Shown here: in pieces, positions 20,114 through 31,216 of the stretch | How the letters are laid out: the number at the start of each line of letters is the position of its first letter | Numbering within the stretch: position 1 is the first letter of the stretch | The notes under the pieces: model-generated | Databases searched by the model: none | Told to the model about the DNA's origin: nothing | Seen by the model: only the letters and a program-made list of their open reading frames with translations | Origin: Cryoendolithus antarcticus | Lineage: Eukaryota > Ascomycota > Dothideomycetes > Cladosporiales > Cladosporiaceae | DNA length: 64,000 nt | Assembly (NCBI GenBank): GCA_002077065.1 | Contig: NAJO01000027.1 | Coordinates: 674,231 to 738,230, forward strand | Direction: 5' to 3' | Program-made: the position numbers and the translations under genes

Positions 20114-21972
20114 ACCGGGTGCCAGCGCATCTACAACGCGCAGTCATAAGCACGGTCATAAGGCTCCTTAAGGCGCAGTCAATCCCGCAGTGTTCGCAGC
20201 ATTATCTCGAATGTTTGCGACCATGCGGCGTCGGATGTATCACAAGCTCCAGATCATCGGCGAGTCCGGTAGGGCTGTCGTGAGACACAGCAGCAGTGTA
20301 TCGACGACACGCGGTGATAGCTCCAATCGAGTGATCGAGGCGTTTCGTCGATGCAGCGCGTTGATTCTATCCTGCAGCCTTCCTGACAATGTGCTTCTCC
20401 GAGGCTTGTTGGAGGAGGGGAGTTGTTATTTGACTTCTACCCGAGCACGAGGAGTGGAGTTCGCCGGTCGACGGATCACGCCGCCGTCGTCCTGCCACGT
20501 GGAACGTCGATGAGCTTATTCAGACGACAGGACGCTTTGTTTGGGAAGAGATCAGCAACTTGAGAAGGGAAGGTAACATTGCTATAGCGATCTTCGTCGT
20601 CATTGGCAAGACTTCAACATTTTTTGTGGTTCCGCCCATGCACGGGCATGTTTTTGGACCAGGGTCCGAAAGTGTTCCCCTCTCTCCAGCCCATGAGGCT
20701 TGTGCGTTTCTCGATTCACACCAATATTGTTCGTGCCCGCTCGCCGCACCGCCACGCTATGTCCCCTCTACGAACCACGACTCGTCGTTGCGCTATGTTT
20801 GAACACGCTAAGGGCTGGCGATATTGGGTTCATTGCGTCAGTGGTACTTTATGTCGCGTGGTGTCCAGTATCCACAGCTTGTACCCTGCTGCACGTTGGC
20901 ATAGAGTAATGCAATTACGGACTGATATATTGCTTTGAGTGCAAACCTACCAGACTTGCTCATATTGCGCTCGCATTTGAGAATGCTAACGTACGTCGCA
21001 CCGCGACCACGTCGAGGTTGTCGCACTGGCACGGAGAGAGATCACAGTATCGTCAGCCATGTGGCCGGGCGTGGGATTGCTCAGTGTCACGAAATGCGCC
21101 AAAACGCCCTATCTTGAGCAGCTGCTCAAGCGGCTAGACTTGCACCCATGCAACCTCATATATCTTGCACGCGTCGGCTCGCCTGGCCGCGCATGGGGAA
21201 CTGTCGCTCTTCGACTGATCGGGCAGCTCCCTGGGCCCGAGGCAGTGGTAAGTCGGTAGAGTTTTATGTCGGCAGCGGAGAAGGTTGGAGACAGTTGCAG
21301 CCGGGGTGCGGCTTGCGCTGTCACGTTGCTGTTGATCTATGTCAATCTTGCTACCTCACGTACGGGGTCTCGCGTCGCGCTCGAGCATCCGAAACTGATG
21401 AGGCTCGGACCCCTCATAATCGCCCGATGTGCCCAACCCCACGCATGCCGATTCCAGGTCCTCAGCAGCGCGCGCACAGCTCTCGATTTGGCAACAGCAT
21501 CCCGGGAACGTGGGAGAGATGGCGTGACGATGGCGCCGATCAGTCAAGGAACTGCCTGCTCACGGCCCGGAATCTTTTTCCGGGGGGGTTTGCCAAATTG
21601 TGGCTGGCTGGCTAGATGTAATCGACAGCTCGGCCGCAAGCTATTTTGTAAAGTGCTCTCTGCCTGCGTCGCGACTTCTTGACTGCATTGCCTGTTATGG
21701 GCTTGTCTGCGATGCGGTGCCGTGCGGAGACACGCGGCTCGCATGAGCGGAGCCCTGGGTTGTACCGATGGCCGTACTTTTTGTATCACGCAGCAGCAAT
21801 AAATGTCTTCTGCACTTGGCTACCACACTGGAATCGGGACACTCACACTTCCCGCGACTCAATCAATTTTCGCAACAAAAGCCACGAATATTGACGAAGT
21901 CGCACAGACTATTGCAGTCTGGCGCATAAAGATGACCAAGATCGGCCGATCAATGTGAAAATATATGAGCAC
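20114..21972. promoter_or_regulatory. Long intergenic region upstream of the Zn2Cys6 gene
   Basis: About 1.86 kb between the start of the regulator gene and the 3' end of ORC4, both on the minus strand. Only short frames occur. The part next to 20113 should hold the regulator's promoter and leader. I see no repeat, RNA gene or conserved site. Confidence 0.4.
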
Positions 21973-24009
21973 TCAGATCTCCTTACACCACCTTCCCCAC
22001 CCGCCCAAGTCAGCTCCACTCTCCCCAATCTCCTCCAGCCCAACATCAGCCCGTCCTGCTCCATCACCACCGCCCTCAGCAATGATCAACCCGGCGTCCA
22101 GCAGACTCCGCCATGCATCTCGCGCTACCTCACGTCCCCAGATCTTTGCTGCTCCGCCCATCGCTCCAGAGGCAGCGGCTTGTAGCTTCGCCTTGGAAGC
22201 AAGCGCCTTGTATTCCTCGTAGACGAGGTTGAAGCTGACCAACTCGGTTGAGTGGATGGCCGTCTGGCGAGCAGCGCAGACTATGAGAGCGAGCTCAAGT
22301 GTCGAAAGAGTAGACAGGAGCACGAGCTTGTTGTCCGGTGGTGAGAGATTAGGTCTGGTGAGCAGTGACTGGACGAATATGGAGCTAAGCTCTTTCGAAT
22401 CCGTGACTTCAAGATCCAATGTTGCTAGTGGGTACAGCATAGACGTCAGAAAGGTAGGTATGGACTTGTCTGTATAGTACATTCGCCTTAGCGTCGCGTC
22501 CAGCCCAGGTGAGGAAAGCATAGTCAATATGGCGTGGTTCCAAGCCGCGATGCAGGAGTTCAGAGGGCGTTGTGGCGATCTTTGGGACTTGCGCTCCTGG
22601 TCACAGACCTTGCTCAGTGCCACACTCTCACCTTCGCTGAGTTGCTCAATGTTGAGCGTCAAGGCAGCTTTGCAGACATCCAGGAAGGCGTTGTAGCTTT
22701 TCGACAGACTGAGATGCACGAAGCGATGGCTGAACCGACTCTTCACTCGCTTCTCCAGTGTTTCGGCCACCTCAATCCTCGTTGTCAGCCCAAGGACCGC
22801 TATCGGCGCTTTTCGGCTCTGGGCAATATCGAAGAGGTTGTACAGCAGCGTCTGCCGAGGGTGTGAAGCGAACAACTCGAACTCATCAAGAATGAAGATG
22901 ATACTCTTGGTCACTTGGCCTTCCTCTTGTTTCTGTCCTAGCTCTGCAGGTGTGGACAGGAGAGCCAACAAAGTCGTGAGCGTGTCCGCATAATTTCTCG
23001 ACACACCTTCTTCACCTTCGAGGTCCATCTCACGACCAAGCTGCCGCCAGATCTCCCGTAGAGCAATTTTGTCATCTGTATGTATGAAGCCGTTCAACCT
23101 CACTACATGGAAGTCATCGTCATGCTGTGCCGTGTGCTCGTGCAGTATCTGGTTCACCATTGCAGTCTTCCCGCTACCTCGTGCCCCAATTAGGAGCATG
23201 CTGTTGCTTTCTCCCGACAGTATCGTCTGGCTGATCACCGTGTTCACTTTCGTGTACTCCTCATCTAGATTCGTGACAAGAATCGGCCGCTTGCTTGTGC
23301 ATCGCTCCATGGCAATTCTTTGGAAAATCGGTAGCCCATAAACAGTACCTTCAGTCCCAATCATAACCTCCGAAGCTTGGGCTGGCGCTGGCTTCGCGGG
23401 TGTGACAACCGGCTGACTCTCGCTCGGCGCTGACTTCGCCAGAGTAGCGGTCCCATGCAAGCCGTGTTTTGCTCCTTTCGTCGGCGTAGCAGACGGATCC
23501 TGCACAGCAATAGAACGCGCACTTCGGACCTTCGGCTGGGTAGATTTGACCGGCGTAGGCGTCCCAACATCTCGAATGCTGTCGTCCGTAGCAACTGCCT
23601 CCCGTCCCTTGACAGTCTCACCTCGCGGCTTCGTAAATGCCTTAAAGAACCCAGGCTTCGGCTTTGTCGGCGTTGTTCCCTGCGGCGCAGACTTTGCAGG
23701 ACTGCTCTGATCTGTCCTTGGCGTCCCATTTGCCAGCTTCGTTGGCGTAGCATCATGTTTCAATAGCTCTGCCGGAGTGCTTTCAGCACTTCTCTGTGCA
23801 CCCCTCTTCGGTGCGGCATCTGTCTTCACAGCAATGACAGGACTGCTCTCCGCAGTTCTCTGCGCCGCTCGCTTCGCCTTCAATCGCTCGAGAGCACTTT
23901 CGGGAGTCTTCCGCAGTGCCACGGTGACGGTGTCGCCGCCGTCGGAGTATCTGGCGGGCAGAGCAATCTTCCGCCGTTTGGAGGCTCTGGGTGAGTCCGT
24001 GTCGTCCAT
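21973..24009 (-). CDS. ORC4: Origin recognition complex subunit 4
   Basis: Single exon, 678 aa, from ATG 24007-24009; the longer frame starts at TTG. The first about 225 residues are basic and disordered with repeated A/S/T-P motifs, plausible CDK sites. The AAA+ core follows: IFQRIAMERCTSKRPI, Walker A LLIGARGSGKTAM at about residue 270, Walker B IIFILDEFELF at about 370, then sensor-type VLGLTTRIEVAETLEKRVKSRFSHRFV, which is diagnostic for Orc4. A winged-helix C terminus ends WGRWCKEI. Orc4 is part of the nuclear complex that marks replication origins and loads MCM helicase. The N-terminal tail is long for the family, which is common in filamentous fungi. Confidence 0.95.
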   Translation of the reverse strand: MDDTDSPRASKRRKIALPARYSDGGDTVTVALRKTPESALERLKAKRAAQRTAESSPVIAVKTDAAPKRGAQRSAESTPAELLKHDATPTKLANGTPRTDQSSPAKSAPQGTTPTKPKPGFFKAFTKPRGETVKGREAVATDDSIRDVGTPTPVKSTQPKVRSARSIAVQDPSATPTKGAKHGLHGTATLAKSAPSESQPVVTPAKPAPAQASEVMIGTEGTVYGLPIFQRIAMERCTSKRPILVTNLDEEYTKVNTVISQTILSGESNSMLLIGARGSGKTAMVNQILHEHTAQHDDDFHVVRLNGFIHTDDKIALREIWRQLGREMDLEGEEGVSRNYADTLTTLLALLSTPAELGQKQEEGQVTKSIIFILDEFELFASHPRQTLLYNLFDIAQSRKAPIAVLGLTTRIEVAETLEKRVKSRFSHRFVHLSLSKSYNAFLDVCKAALTLNIEQLSEGESVALSKVCDQERKSQRSPQRPLNSCIAAWNHAILTMLSSPGLDATLRRMYYTDKSIPTFLTSMLYPLATLDLEVTDSKELSSIFVQSLLTRPNLSPPDNKLVLLSTLSTLELALIVCAARQTAIHSTELVSFNLVYEEYKALASKAKLQAAASGAMGGAAKIWGREVARDAWRSLLDAGLIIAEGGGDGAGRADVGLEEIGESGADLGGWGRWCKEI

Positions 24010-24434
24010 GCTCAAGAGTGTCAGCTACTCCGAATGATCATGGGACTTGAGCAATGATGTGTAGAAGTCATGCTGGTGTGCCCGGAGGTGTGCAACATGA
24101 ATCCAGATGTAGAAGTCCGGATCGCCTGCAATCACTCTTGAATTGGGAAGTCGCGAACGCGCTCCACACACGACGTCACGTGCGCAGACCAATCACTTTC
24201 TCTATTACATCGAGATCTGGTGACTGCGTTGATCGAATCATGAGATCGCTCAGGCGTTGCTATCGCTCAGTAGTGACAGTGAGACTATCAGATCCGACTC
24301 TATTGGAATGCTAACATACTTTCGGTGACACAGCAATGGCACTTTCGTTTGCTGCAGCCATGACTAAAAGCATCATGAGACAATGGTGATATCTGATGTA
24401 AAGCTCGTGTCTGCGTAGACACCTTGTCTCATGC
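24010..24434. other. Intergenic, ORC4 promoter and carboxylesterase 3' flank
   Basis: 425 bases between two minus-strand genes. Nothing recognisable beyond the presumed ORC4 promoter. Confidence 0.4.
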
Positions 24435-26631
24435 TCACTGCCGAGTCTCATAATAATTCAACGGCAATCCCAAAGCATCACACTGCGCCTCACTGTTCCC
24501 AGCAAACACCCACTCGCTCGCCTCAAAAGCAGGCCATTCCAGTACTCTCGTCTCCTGATTATGCGCTGTGTAAGGCGTCCACTGACTCCCACTAGCCGCA
24601 ATAGCGTCCAACGTGTTGGTGAAGCCCTTGGCCTTCAGGAAGCCAAGATCCGGGTTCGGGTTATGCGTCCTCACGAAGCTCGCCCAGGTATCCAACGTGA
24701 ATTGCTCGAACGGAATGTCCAGATCATCTCGCGGCGCGAGACCGTTGAATGCCAGACTGCCGAAGACGTAGTAGAGCTCTCCCGAGTGACACTTGAAGTA
24801 CTCATTCCTTGGGTCTCCGAGTGGGTGCTCGGCGCTTGGTGCAGGCACACAGACAGGTGCATTTGGCGAGTAAAAGCTCAGCTGATATGAACGATTGAAC
24901 TCGTAAAAGTAGATCTCAGGGAATACCGAGTGAAGTGCAGCAGAGTAAGCTGATGCCAAGTCAAGGCAGCGAAATTGAGCGTCTGTCGAGATCAGGGCGG
25001 AGGTGTTGAAGACGTTCAGAGTGGCGTTAGCCGAAGTGGGCTCCGGGAAGATGGTTGTGAGTGATGCAATATGGACTGATGTCACGACGCTAAGACCCTG
25101 GCTCGCAATGAACTCGGTCAGAGTGTCATTGACAAGCGGGTAGGAGATGAAGGCTGCACCGTCGTCACGCATGAGGCCCATCATCACTGGTACATTCGCT
25201 GTGGGGCCTTTACCCGTGACTTCGAGTTCGGAGGTCGTGAGGTAGGTGCCGTCAACGACAAGGAAACGAGCGACTGCCGTGAGGTTTGCGATTGCGTGAG
25301 GATCGAGAGTTCGCAGGCAGTCCACTTGAGAAGTGGCGTTCAAGCAGCCGGTCGCATTCAAGACTGGCTCAGCGGCTGCGACGACCTCTTCTGTGATGTT
25401 ATACCACTCGCCATAAGTCGTAGCATACGCTTCGCCAGCGAGATTGCTCTGCGGGACAGCAGCAGCGTACTTCCCGATTGCCTTGGGGCTTGCAAGGAGT
25501 GCACGCACACTGGCGGCACCAGCAGACTGCCCGGCGATAGTGATACGATTGGCATCACCGCCGAAAGCAGCGATGTGGGAGTGTACCCATTCGAGTGCAG
25601 TAATCTGATCGGCGAGACCAAAGTTGCCATTCGTGACCCCATCCTCGAGAGCCAGGAAGCCAAGTGTGCCGAGCCTGTAATTGATAGTGACAACTACAAT
25701 GTCGCCTCTGCTCGCGAACGCGCCACCATCGAAGGTAGGATCTGAGCCAGTGCCACCGGTGAATGCTCCACCGTGCATCCAGAACAGGACCGGCTTGAGG
25801 TTTCCACTTGACGTCTTCGCGTCTAGCCAGCCATGACCCCAGCCGTTGCCTTCTGAGCTTTGGTTGCCAGGCAGATACGGTGTCCAAACGTTCAGGAACA
25901 AACAGTCTTCCGATCCCACGCCGCCAGCCTGAACACACTGAGGGCCAAAGTCTAGCGCACTGTACGAGCCTGTAGCGTCCAGTGGAGTGCTATACGTGAA
26001 GCGTTCGGGCTGATTGGCATATTTGATACCTAGGAAGCGGAAGCTGTGCTTGTCGCGAAATCCGGTGATCTCTTGCCCTGCAGAATCGATAGTAGTCTGC
26101 CACTCGGTACTGTTGGGGTTATAAGTGGCATTGCTCAAGGGTGCACTGTTCGTGCACAGAGCCGGATGTTGAGCGTTCCAGCTGGCAGATGTCTGCTTGC
26201 CGGCGCTGTCTATGACTTTGCATCCACGTCCTTGACCCTCGGCAATCCAGTAGGGTCCCTGCCGACCCTCATACGCCAGGTACTCCAGAAGACTGACATC
26301 TCCAGGGCTCCATAGCTGCTCGCCAAGAGCTGAGCAAGCCTGTTGTGCTTGTGCTTCAGACACTGCAGCGCCGGTGACGATAATGCTGTCGGTTCTGCTT
26401 GAGGTATTGCCTGGCTGAGGTCAGTAGGGGCCCACGCTATGCAGTCCCTGAATGAGTCCAGGCGATCAATCTACCATAGAGATCATCGTGCGTTACAATG
26501 GTAAGACCAGAGCCTGCAGACTGCTGGGCCGGTCCATGATGCCAGCCCTGGCCACCTTGCCATGGTTGACCGGGTGGATGAGCTACAGCCACGCCGGCGA
26601 GCGTCAGGCTCAACGCAAGAGAGGAACGCAT
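24435..26631 (-). CDS. Secreted type-B carboxylesterase with Cys-containing N-terminal domain
   Basis: Two exons, 26475-26631 and 24435-26410, over a 64-nt intron (GTAGAT...TACTGAC...CCAG); 710 aa. MRSSLALSLTLAGVAVAHP is a signal peptide. Residues about 55-130 form an extra domain with the feel of a C-type-lectin-like fold (AQQACSALGEQLWSP...YWIAEGQ). The alpha/beta hydrolase follows: SEDCLFLNVWTP, WMHGGAFTGG oxyanion region, GQSAGAAS nucleophile near residue 345. The C-terminal half carries many N-glycosylation sequons. Such enzymes hydrolyse esters outside the cell, such as lipids, plant esters or xenobiotics; the substrate is unknown. The lectin-like reading is tentative. Confidence 0.9.
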
Positions 26632-27312
26632 CTCGTGGAAGAAACTTGAAGAGCACTGAATCGAGAGGACAAAGGAGATGCAGGAACAAGAAGATAGATA
26701 GCTTTGTATACTCACCCGGCTTGCTTGATCGAGAAAAGCTTTACCACGTGCGGGTCACATTGCTACGGTGAAAGGAGGCTAGGACGCATGGTGACGACTT
26801 GGACGGCAGACATCGTATTTCCCAGCCATCGGCAGTCGACTTTCGAGCCTGGTGCAGGTGTGAGGAGTCGAGCAGGATGAAGAAATTGGGAGGTACGGTG
26901 CAACCAACCCCACAGATTCTCCGCAAGGCTCGCTCTCCGCACGTGCGGTTTTAGCCGAGATCGAATAGAACGGCATTGACTTCACCGTTAACTTCAGGAA
27001 CGCGCTCGCTGACTTCACGATGATCAGTCTCCTGAAAGTATTGACCGCACCACGACAGTGAATGCCTTGTCGAAGTGCTGTCGGGAGACACGATGAAAAG
27101 GACAAATTTGCTGGCCCTGTAATTATACCTCTCGTCGACGGATTAAAGTTGAGGAAAGCATCGCGGCGTAGTCAATGGTAGCATGGGAAACCTTCGGACT
27201 TCTGAGAGATGCGAGAGTTGCGTTGCCATACCGAAGTAAGAGTTTCTCCGTCGGCCTCATGGCTGGAGCCGCAGCTTAATTCGATCAATTTTCGATCTCG
27301 TAATCCCTCCTG
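26632..27312. other. Intergenic, carboxylesterase promoter
   Basis: About 680 bases upstream of the esterase and downstream of the disordered-protein gene. Only short frames without recognisable content. Confidence 0.4.
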
Positions 27313-29334
27313 TTACCGCCAACCCTGACTGCTACTCCTGTGGTCCTCCGCACTCATACTCTCGAAGCTCATCTCCCACTCATCCACCTCCTCGAATTTC
27401 TGCCGCACAGTTTCGAGCTCCTTGCTCTGCACCAGCCCGCTTACAGTCGCGGTGGTATCGTGCAGACCTGTGACTTCCTCATGCTCCTCCTGCACATCGT
27501 AATCTTCGTTCTCCTTGTCAGCCGCTGCAGGGGCAGCTGCTTTGCGACCGTACGTCCTGGCAGGTTTCGCAGACTTGTTGGCTGCTGCAGTAGACTTGCG
27601 AGCTGAAAGTGGTGCTCGTGATGGTCGGACTTTAGCTTTCGTCTTCTTGCTTTTGACTGGCGTGGCTTTCACAGTCCGTCTTCGTCTGGCGCCGCGGTTC
27701 CCGGTGTCTGCTTCCTCATCTACTTCGGTCTCATCTACCTCTTCGCTGTCAGACGGTATGTCATACTCAGTTTGCTTTGCTCTCGAACGAGGCGGTGCTT
27801 TCCGCTTCGGCAACAGTGACTGCAGGGTTGCCGTCGAGACGGTCTTTGCTTTGGTCTTAATTTGAGGAGCTCGTGCTCGTGGAGGTGGCGAGACTTGTGT
27901 CAATGGATCGGCATATACATCTGTACCCTGCGTACTTGATTCGGCAGGTGGAGTCGGACTGCTGACGGGGTCTGCTAGTGTAGCGTGATGCACTTCGTAC
28001 TCTGCGTCCAGAGGATTGGACGGGAGGTCATCATCCTGGTCGAGCTGCTGCTCCTCGGTGGACGGTATGGCAAGCTCAGCACGCGACAGCGCTGGTTGCT
28101 TCGTAGATGAGGGTGGTTCGGTAGGTGGCGTGGACGACGGTGCTGGTGATGAGTTCAGGACCTGAATGTCAGATGTGGCCTGAAGTGGGAGTGGTGAATG
28201 TCGCCGAGCTGATGACGGGACCTGCTCTGGCAGGTAGATCTCGTCGTCGTACGAGTGATGCTCGGTCTCCTGTTCACCACGCGACTTATGTCGCTTCGAT
28301 CTCAGCGAACCAAGTGACGAGCCTCTGCCTTCGACCTGGTCTGACTTCCGCTTCTTGGTAATTGCAGTCGACACACGTGCAGCGGCCTTGAGAGGGGTCG
28401 AGCTACGAGGTGCCTTGCTCGCCCTTTCCGCCTTTGCCAGATGCGCAGGCGTTCCCTCGGCCTCGGGAGCGAAGTCCCCTTCATCGCCACTCTCAATATT
28501 AACATCGAACACACTTGGATCCTCCTCGACTTGCGGACGAGCGTGCAAGAGAGATGGTCGTGCACTTGCCGTGCGGTTCTGCACCATTGCGAGCATGCTG
28601 CCCTGTCGCGGTCTGCGCTTGAAGTTCTTCAGCGCGAGCACACTATGCTCCGCTGCTGGTGTAGGCTGCGCTCGTAAAACAGAAGAAGGAGCAGCGACCG
28701 ACGTGCGTTTGTGCACTGACTGCAGCTTGCCAGGAGGTGGAGGCGAGGGCGATATCGAGAACTCCGAACGCTCTTGGACAGCGCCTTCAGGTCTTCTCTG
28801 CCCCGGTAGCGGATCTGATGATGTTTCGATAGCTTCGACTTCGTGCTGTGCGATTCTCGGCCCTGCAGTCCTACCTTTACGAGCAGGCTGTGCGGGCTTC
28901 TTCACGCTTGGTAGCGATCTCCTTGCTGTGCCGCCGCGTGGCGCATCCCGTGCCATGCTCAGCTGTCGACGCCTGGGCTTCGCAGTAGCAGGCAGTAGGC
29001 TGTCGCTTTTGGCCAGCTCGTCCGTCGTCATTGTAGGATCAGTCAGTAGGACCGCAGCTCCAGCCTCCCGTGCCTCCTCTGGCGCATCGCTCGTGCCAAG
29101 CCCACCAGCCATAACCAGCGTCGCCTCATCTTGCGCCAGGCCACGGCGCCCTCCACGTCGTGGCGTCACTGCATCCTTCACGAAGTCTCCGTGGTCGCTT
29201 TCAAGTGCCGCACCCCTTGCGCGTGTTGTCTTGGTGACATTTGTCTTTTCCTTGAGTGCCGTTCGCGTCTTCACTGATGGCTTCGTTGCTGTCGTGATTG
29301 GGGCTGCGACGGGTGCTCCGCGCAGTCGAGCCAT
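27313..29334 (-). CDS. Conserved disordered basic nuclear protein, function unknown
   Basis: Single exon, 673 aa, ATG 29332-29334. Nearly all low complexity and charged, with many R/K-S/T-P and SP sites and basic clusters such as KKRKSDQ and RSKRHKSR that look like nuclear localisation signals. The one distinctive block is ALKNFKRRPRQGSMLAMVQ, followed by an acidic DFAPEAEGTP segment at about residues 235-300. I remember the same block in other fungal hypothetical proteins without a function. The C terminus (ETVRQKFEEVDEWEMSFES) is predicted helical. Chromatin or kinetochore association would be a guess. It shares a 356-base divergent promoter with the CobW gene. Confidence 0.6.
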   Translation of the reverse strand: MARLRGAPVAAPITTATKPSVKTRTALKEKTNVTKTTRARGAALESDHGDFVKDAVTPRRGGRRGLAQDEATLVMAGGLGTSDAPEEAREAGAAVLLTDPTMTTDELAKSDSLLPATAKPRRRQLSMARDAPRGGTARRSLPSVKKPAQPARKGRTAGPRIAQHEVEAIETSSDPLPGQRRPEGAVQERSEFSISPSPPPPGKLQSVHKRTSVAAPSSVLRAQPTPAAEHSVLALKNFKRRPRQGSMLAMVQNRTASARPSLLHARPQVEEDPSVFDVNIESGDEGDFAPEAEGTPAHLAKAERASKAPRSSTPLKAAARVSTAITKKRKSDQVEGRGSSLGSLRSKRHKSRGEQETEHHSYDDEIYLPEQVPSSARRHSPLPLQATSDIQVLNSSPAPSSTPPTEPPSSTKQPALSRAELAIPSTEEQQLDQDDDLPSNPLDAEYEVHHATLADPVSSPTPPAESSTQGTDVYADPLTQVSPPPRARAPQIKTKAKTVSTATLQSLLPKRKAPPRSRAKQTEYDIPSDSEEVDETEVDEEADTGNRGARRRRTVKATPVKSKKTKAKVRPSRAPLSARKSTAAANKSAKPARTYGRKAAAPAAADKENEDYDVQEEHEEVTGLHDTTATVSGLVQSKELETVRQKFEEVDEWEMSFESMSAEDHRSSSQGWR

Positions 29335-29690
29335 CGTGATTCCTCAGCGCATCTATGTCTCAGCCTAGTGATAGCGATTGGCGATTGGACGCAGATTTCG
29401 ATCGAGACAAGGCAATGTTCATTTCGATGACGGAGTCGCGTCTGGCACGCGTCGAACAACAAGCCTCGAAATCGCCAAGACTTTGCATTCTCGCGGGGTC
29501 ACATGAGCACTACAACACTTCACTCTTCCTTCCTTCATTCACAACGATCAGGCGACATTCGACTTACATAGACGTTGACCCGTCCACAGCCTCTGTCGCC
29601 TCCGTGTTAGATACAGGCCATTAGCTGCGGCGGTATCAAGTGGAGTGGCATCTACATGACCCCCAAGATCGAACGAGGAGCAGCACAACA
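29335..29690. promoter_or_regulatory. Divergent promoter between the disordered nuclear protein and CobW GTPase genes
   Basis: 356 bases between two outward-facing starts (29334 minus, 29691 plus). No specific site recognised. Confidence 0.45.
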
Positions 29691-31052
29691 ATGGAAGACA
29701 GTGACGACGAAGTACCAGACCTGGTCGACGAAGGTGGCGCTCCAAGCAGTATTGATGCCCAGGTAGATGATGAGAATCTGCCCAAGGTACCTATTACTAT
29801 CATCACAGGTACGTCTCAATCCTTCGCTTTCCCTATACGTCTCTATCTCTCCTTGCCTATTCCGTCACACTTCCCGCACGCACTGAGTCTCGTAATCGTT
29901 GGGTCTGGCACCCAGAGTTACCCGGCGGTACAAATCAGCAGGTAGGTAGCGCGAACTAAATAACAACCATACCCCCTTTGCCACTAACACCCCAACCCAG
30001 GCTACCTCGGCGCCGGTAAATCCACTCTTCTTCAACACATCCTCACAGCCCAACACTTCAAGAAAATCGCTGTCATCCTCAATGAGTTCGGCGATACAGC
30101 GTCCCTCGAAAAGCCCATCTCAATCTCGCAAGGTTCGACGCAAGTCTCCGAATGGCTCAATCTAGCCAACGGATGCATCTGCTGCTCTGTCAAAGATACT
30201 GGTGTAGCTGCTCTTGAATCACTAATGGAGCGGCGAGGAGCGTTCGACTACATACTGCTTGAGACTACCGGCTTAGCCGACCCGGGGAACATTGCGCCGA
30301 TCTTCTGGCTCGACGATGCGCTCGGAAGTTCGATTTATCTGGATGGCATCGTGACGATGGTTGATGCTAAGAACTTATTGAGGGAGCTTCATCAGCCTGT
30401 AGGAGACGAAGAGGTTGTCGATGAGCATCAGGGTCACGATCATACTGGGCCGAAGCTTTCGGTGGCGCATTTGCAGATCTCGCATGCGGATGTGGTGATC
30501 GTTAACAAGACTGATCTTGTTTCTCCTGCTGAGTTAGTGGTCGTGGAAGAGAGGGTGCGGAGTATCAATAGCCTGGCGAGAGTCCACAAGACTACCCACG
30601 GTATCGTCCCATCTCTGTCGGGACTTGTGCTAGATCTGGCGGCTTATTCGAGCGTTACGTCCGATAGCCTGGATTTTGCAGCGAAAGGACATAGTCATCT
30701 GGACTCATCCATCGGGACTGTGACGGTCACACTTCCGCCACTGTATGAAGCTGGACTAGTAGCACTAGATAAATGGCTCAGGGCGGTGCTCTGGGATAGT
30801 CGACTTCCAGGACACGAGAATATCACCGGCTGGGAGATGCATCGGACGAAAGGACGAGTTGGCACAACAGACGGCAAGGTGAAGATGCTACAGGGCGTGA
30901 GAGAAATCTTCGACCTGATAGATGATCCGGAGGGAGACGCTGCAGAGGAAGGGAGCAGGATTGTGTTCATCGGGAAGCACGTCGGCGGAAGTGAGATTGT
31001 AGAGAGCTTCCAACGTAGTCTTGATGCGTCTCTAGCTCAGCAGAGCTCCTGA
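29691..31052 (+). CDS. CobW/COG0523 family metal-chaperone GTPase (Zng1-like)
   Basis: Two exons, 29691-29808 and 30001-31052; 389 aa. The 192-nt intron, long for this genome, splits the Walker A motif: [15 protein letters not shown]. Then come [11 protein letters not shown], the metal-binding [10 protein letters not shown] near residue 98, [24 protein letters not shown] as the guanine-specificity motif, and a His-rich insert (DEHQGHDH). The C-terminal CobW domain ends with [11 protein letters not shown]. An acidic leader ([16 protein letters not shown]) is typical of eukaryotic ZNG1, which transfers zinc to methionine aminopeptidase 1 in the cytosol. The role in this fungus is inferred. Confidence 0.92.
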
Positions 31053-31216
31053 CCTCCAACTCCGGTCAACTTCATACAGATAGTTGTTGCTCAATTGAGG
31101 ATTAGGACCGCCCACGTGACCCTAATTCCTTACCGTGGTGGAGGTGCTCTCGAAGCTCATGCTGGTCGATGTTGGCGCGTTCTCACCCTCTCGCACGAGA
31201 CAGCGTCGAGTTCAGC

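Noticed and set aside
28355..29368. 337-codon frame antisense to the disordered nuclear protein
   Set aside because: Composition mirrors the highly biased sense gene, which has the conserved block and the good start. No family resemblance.
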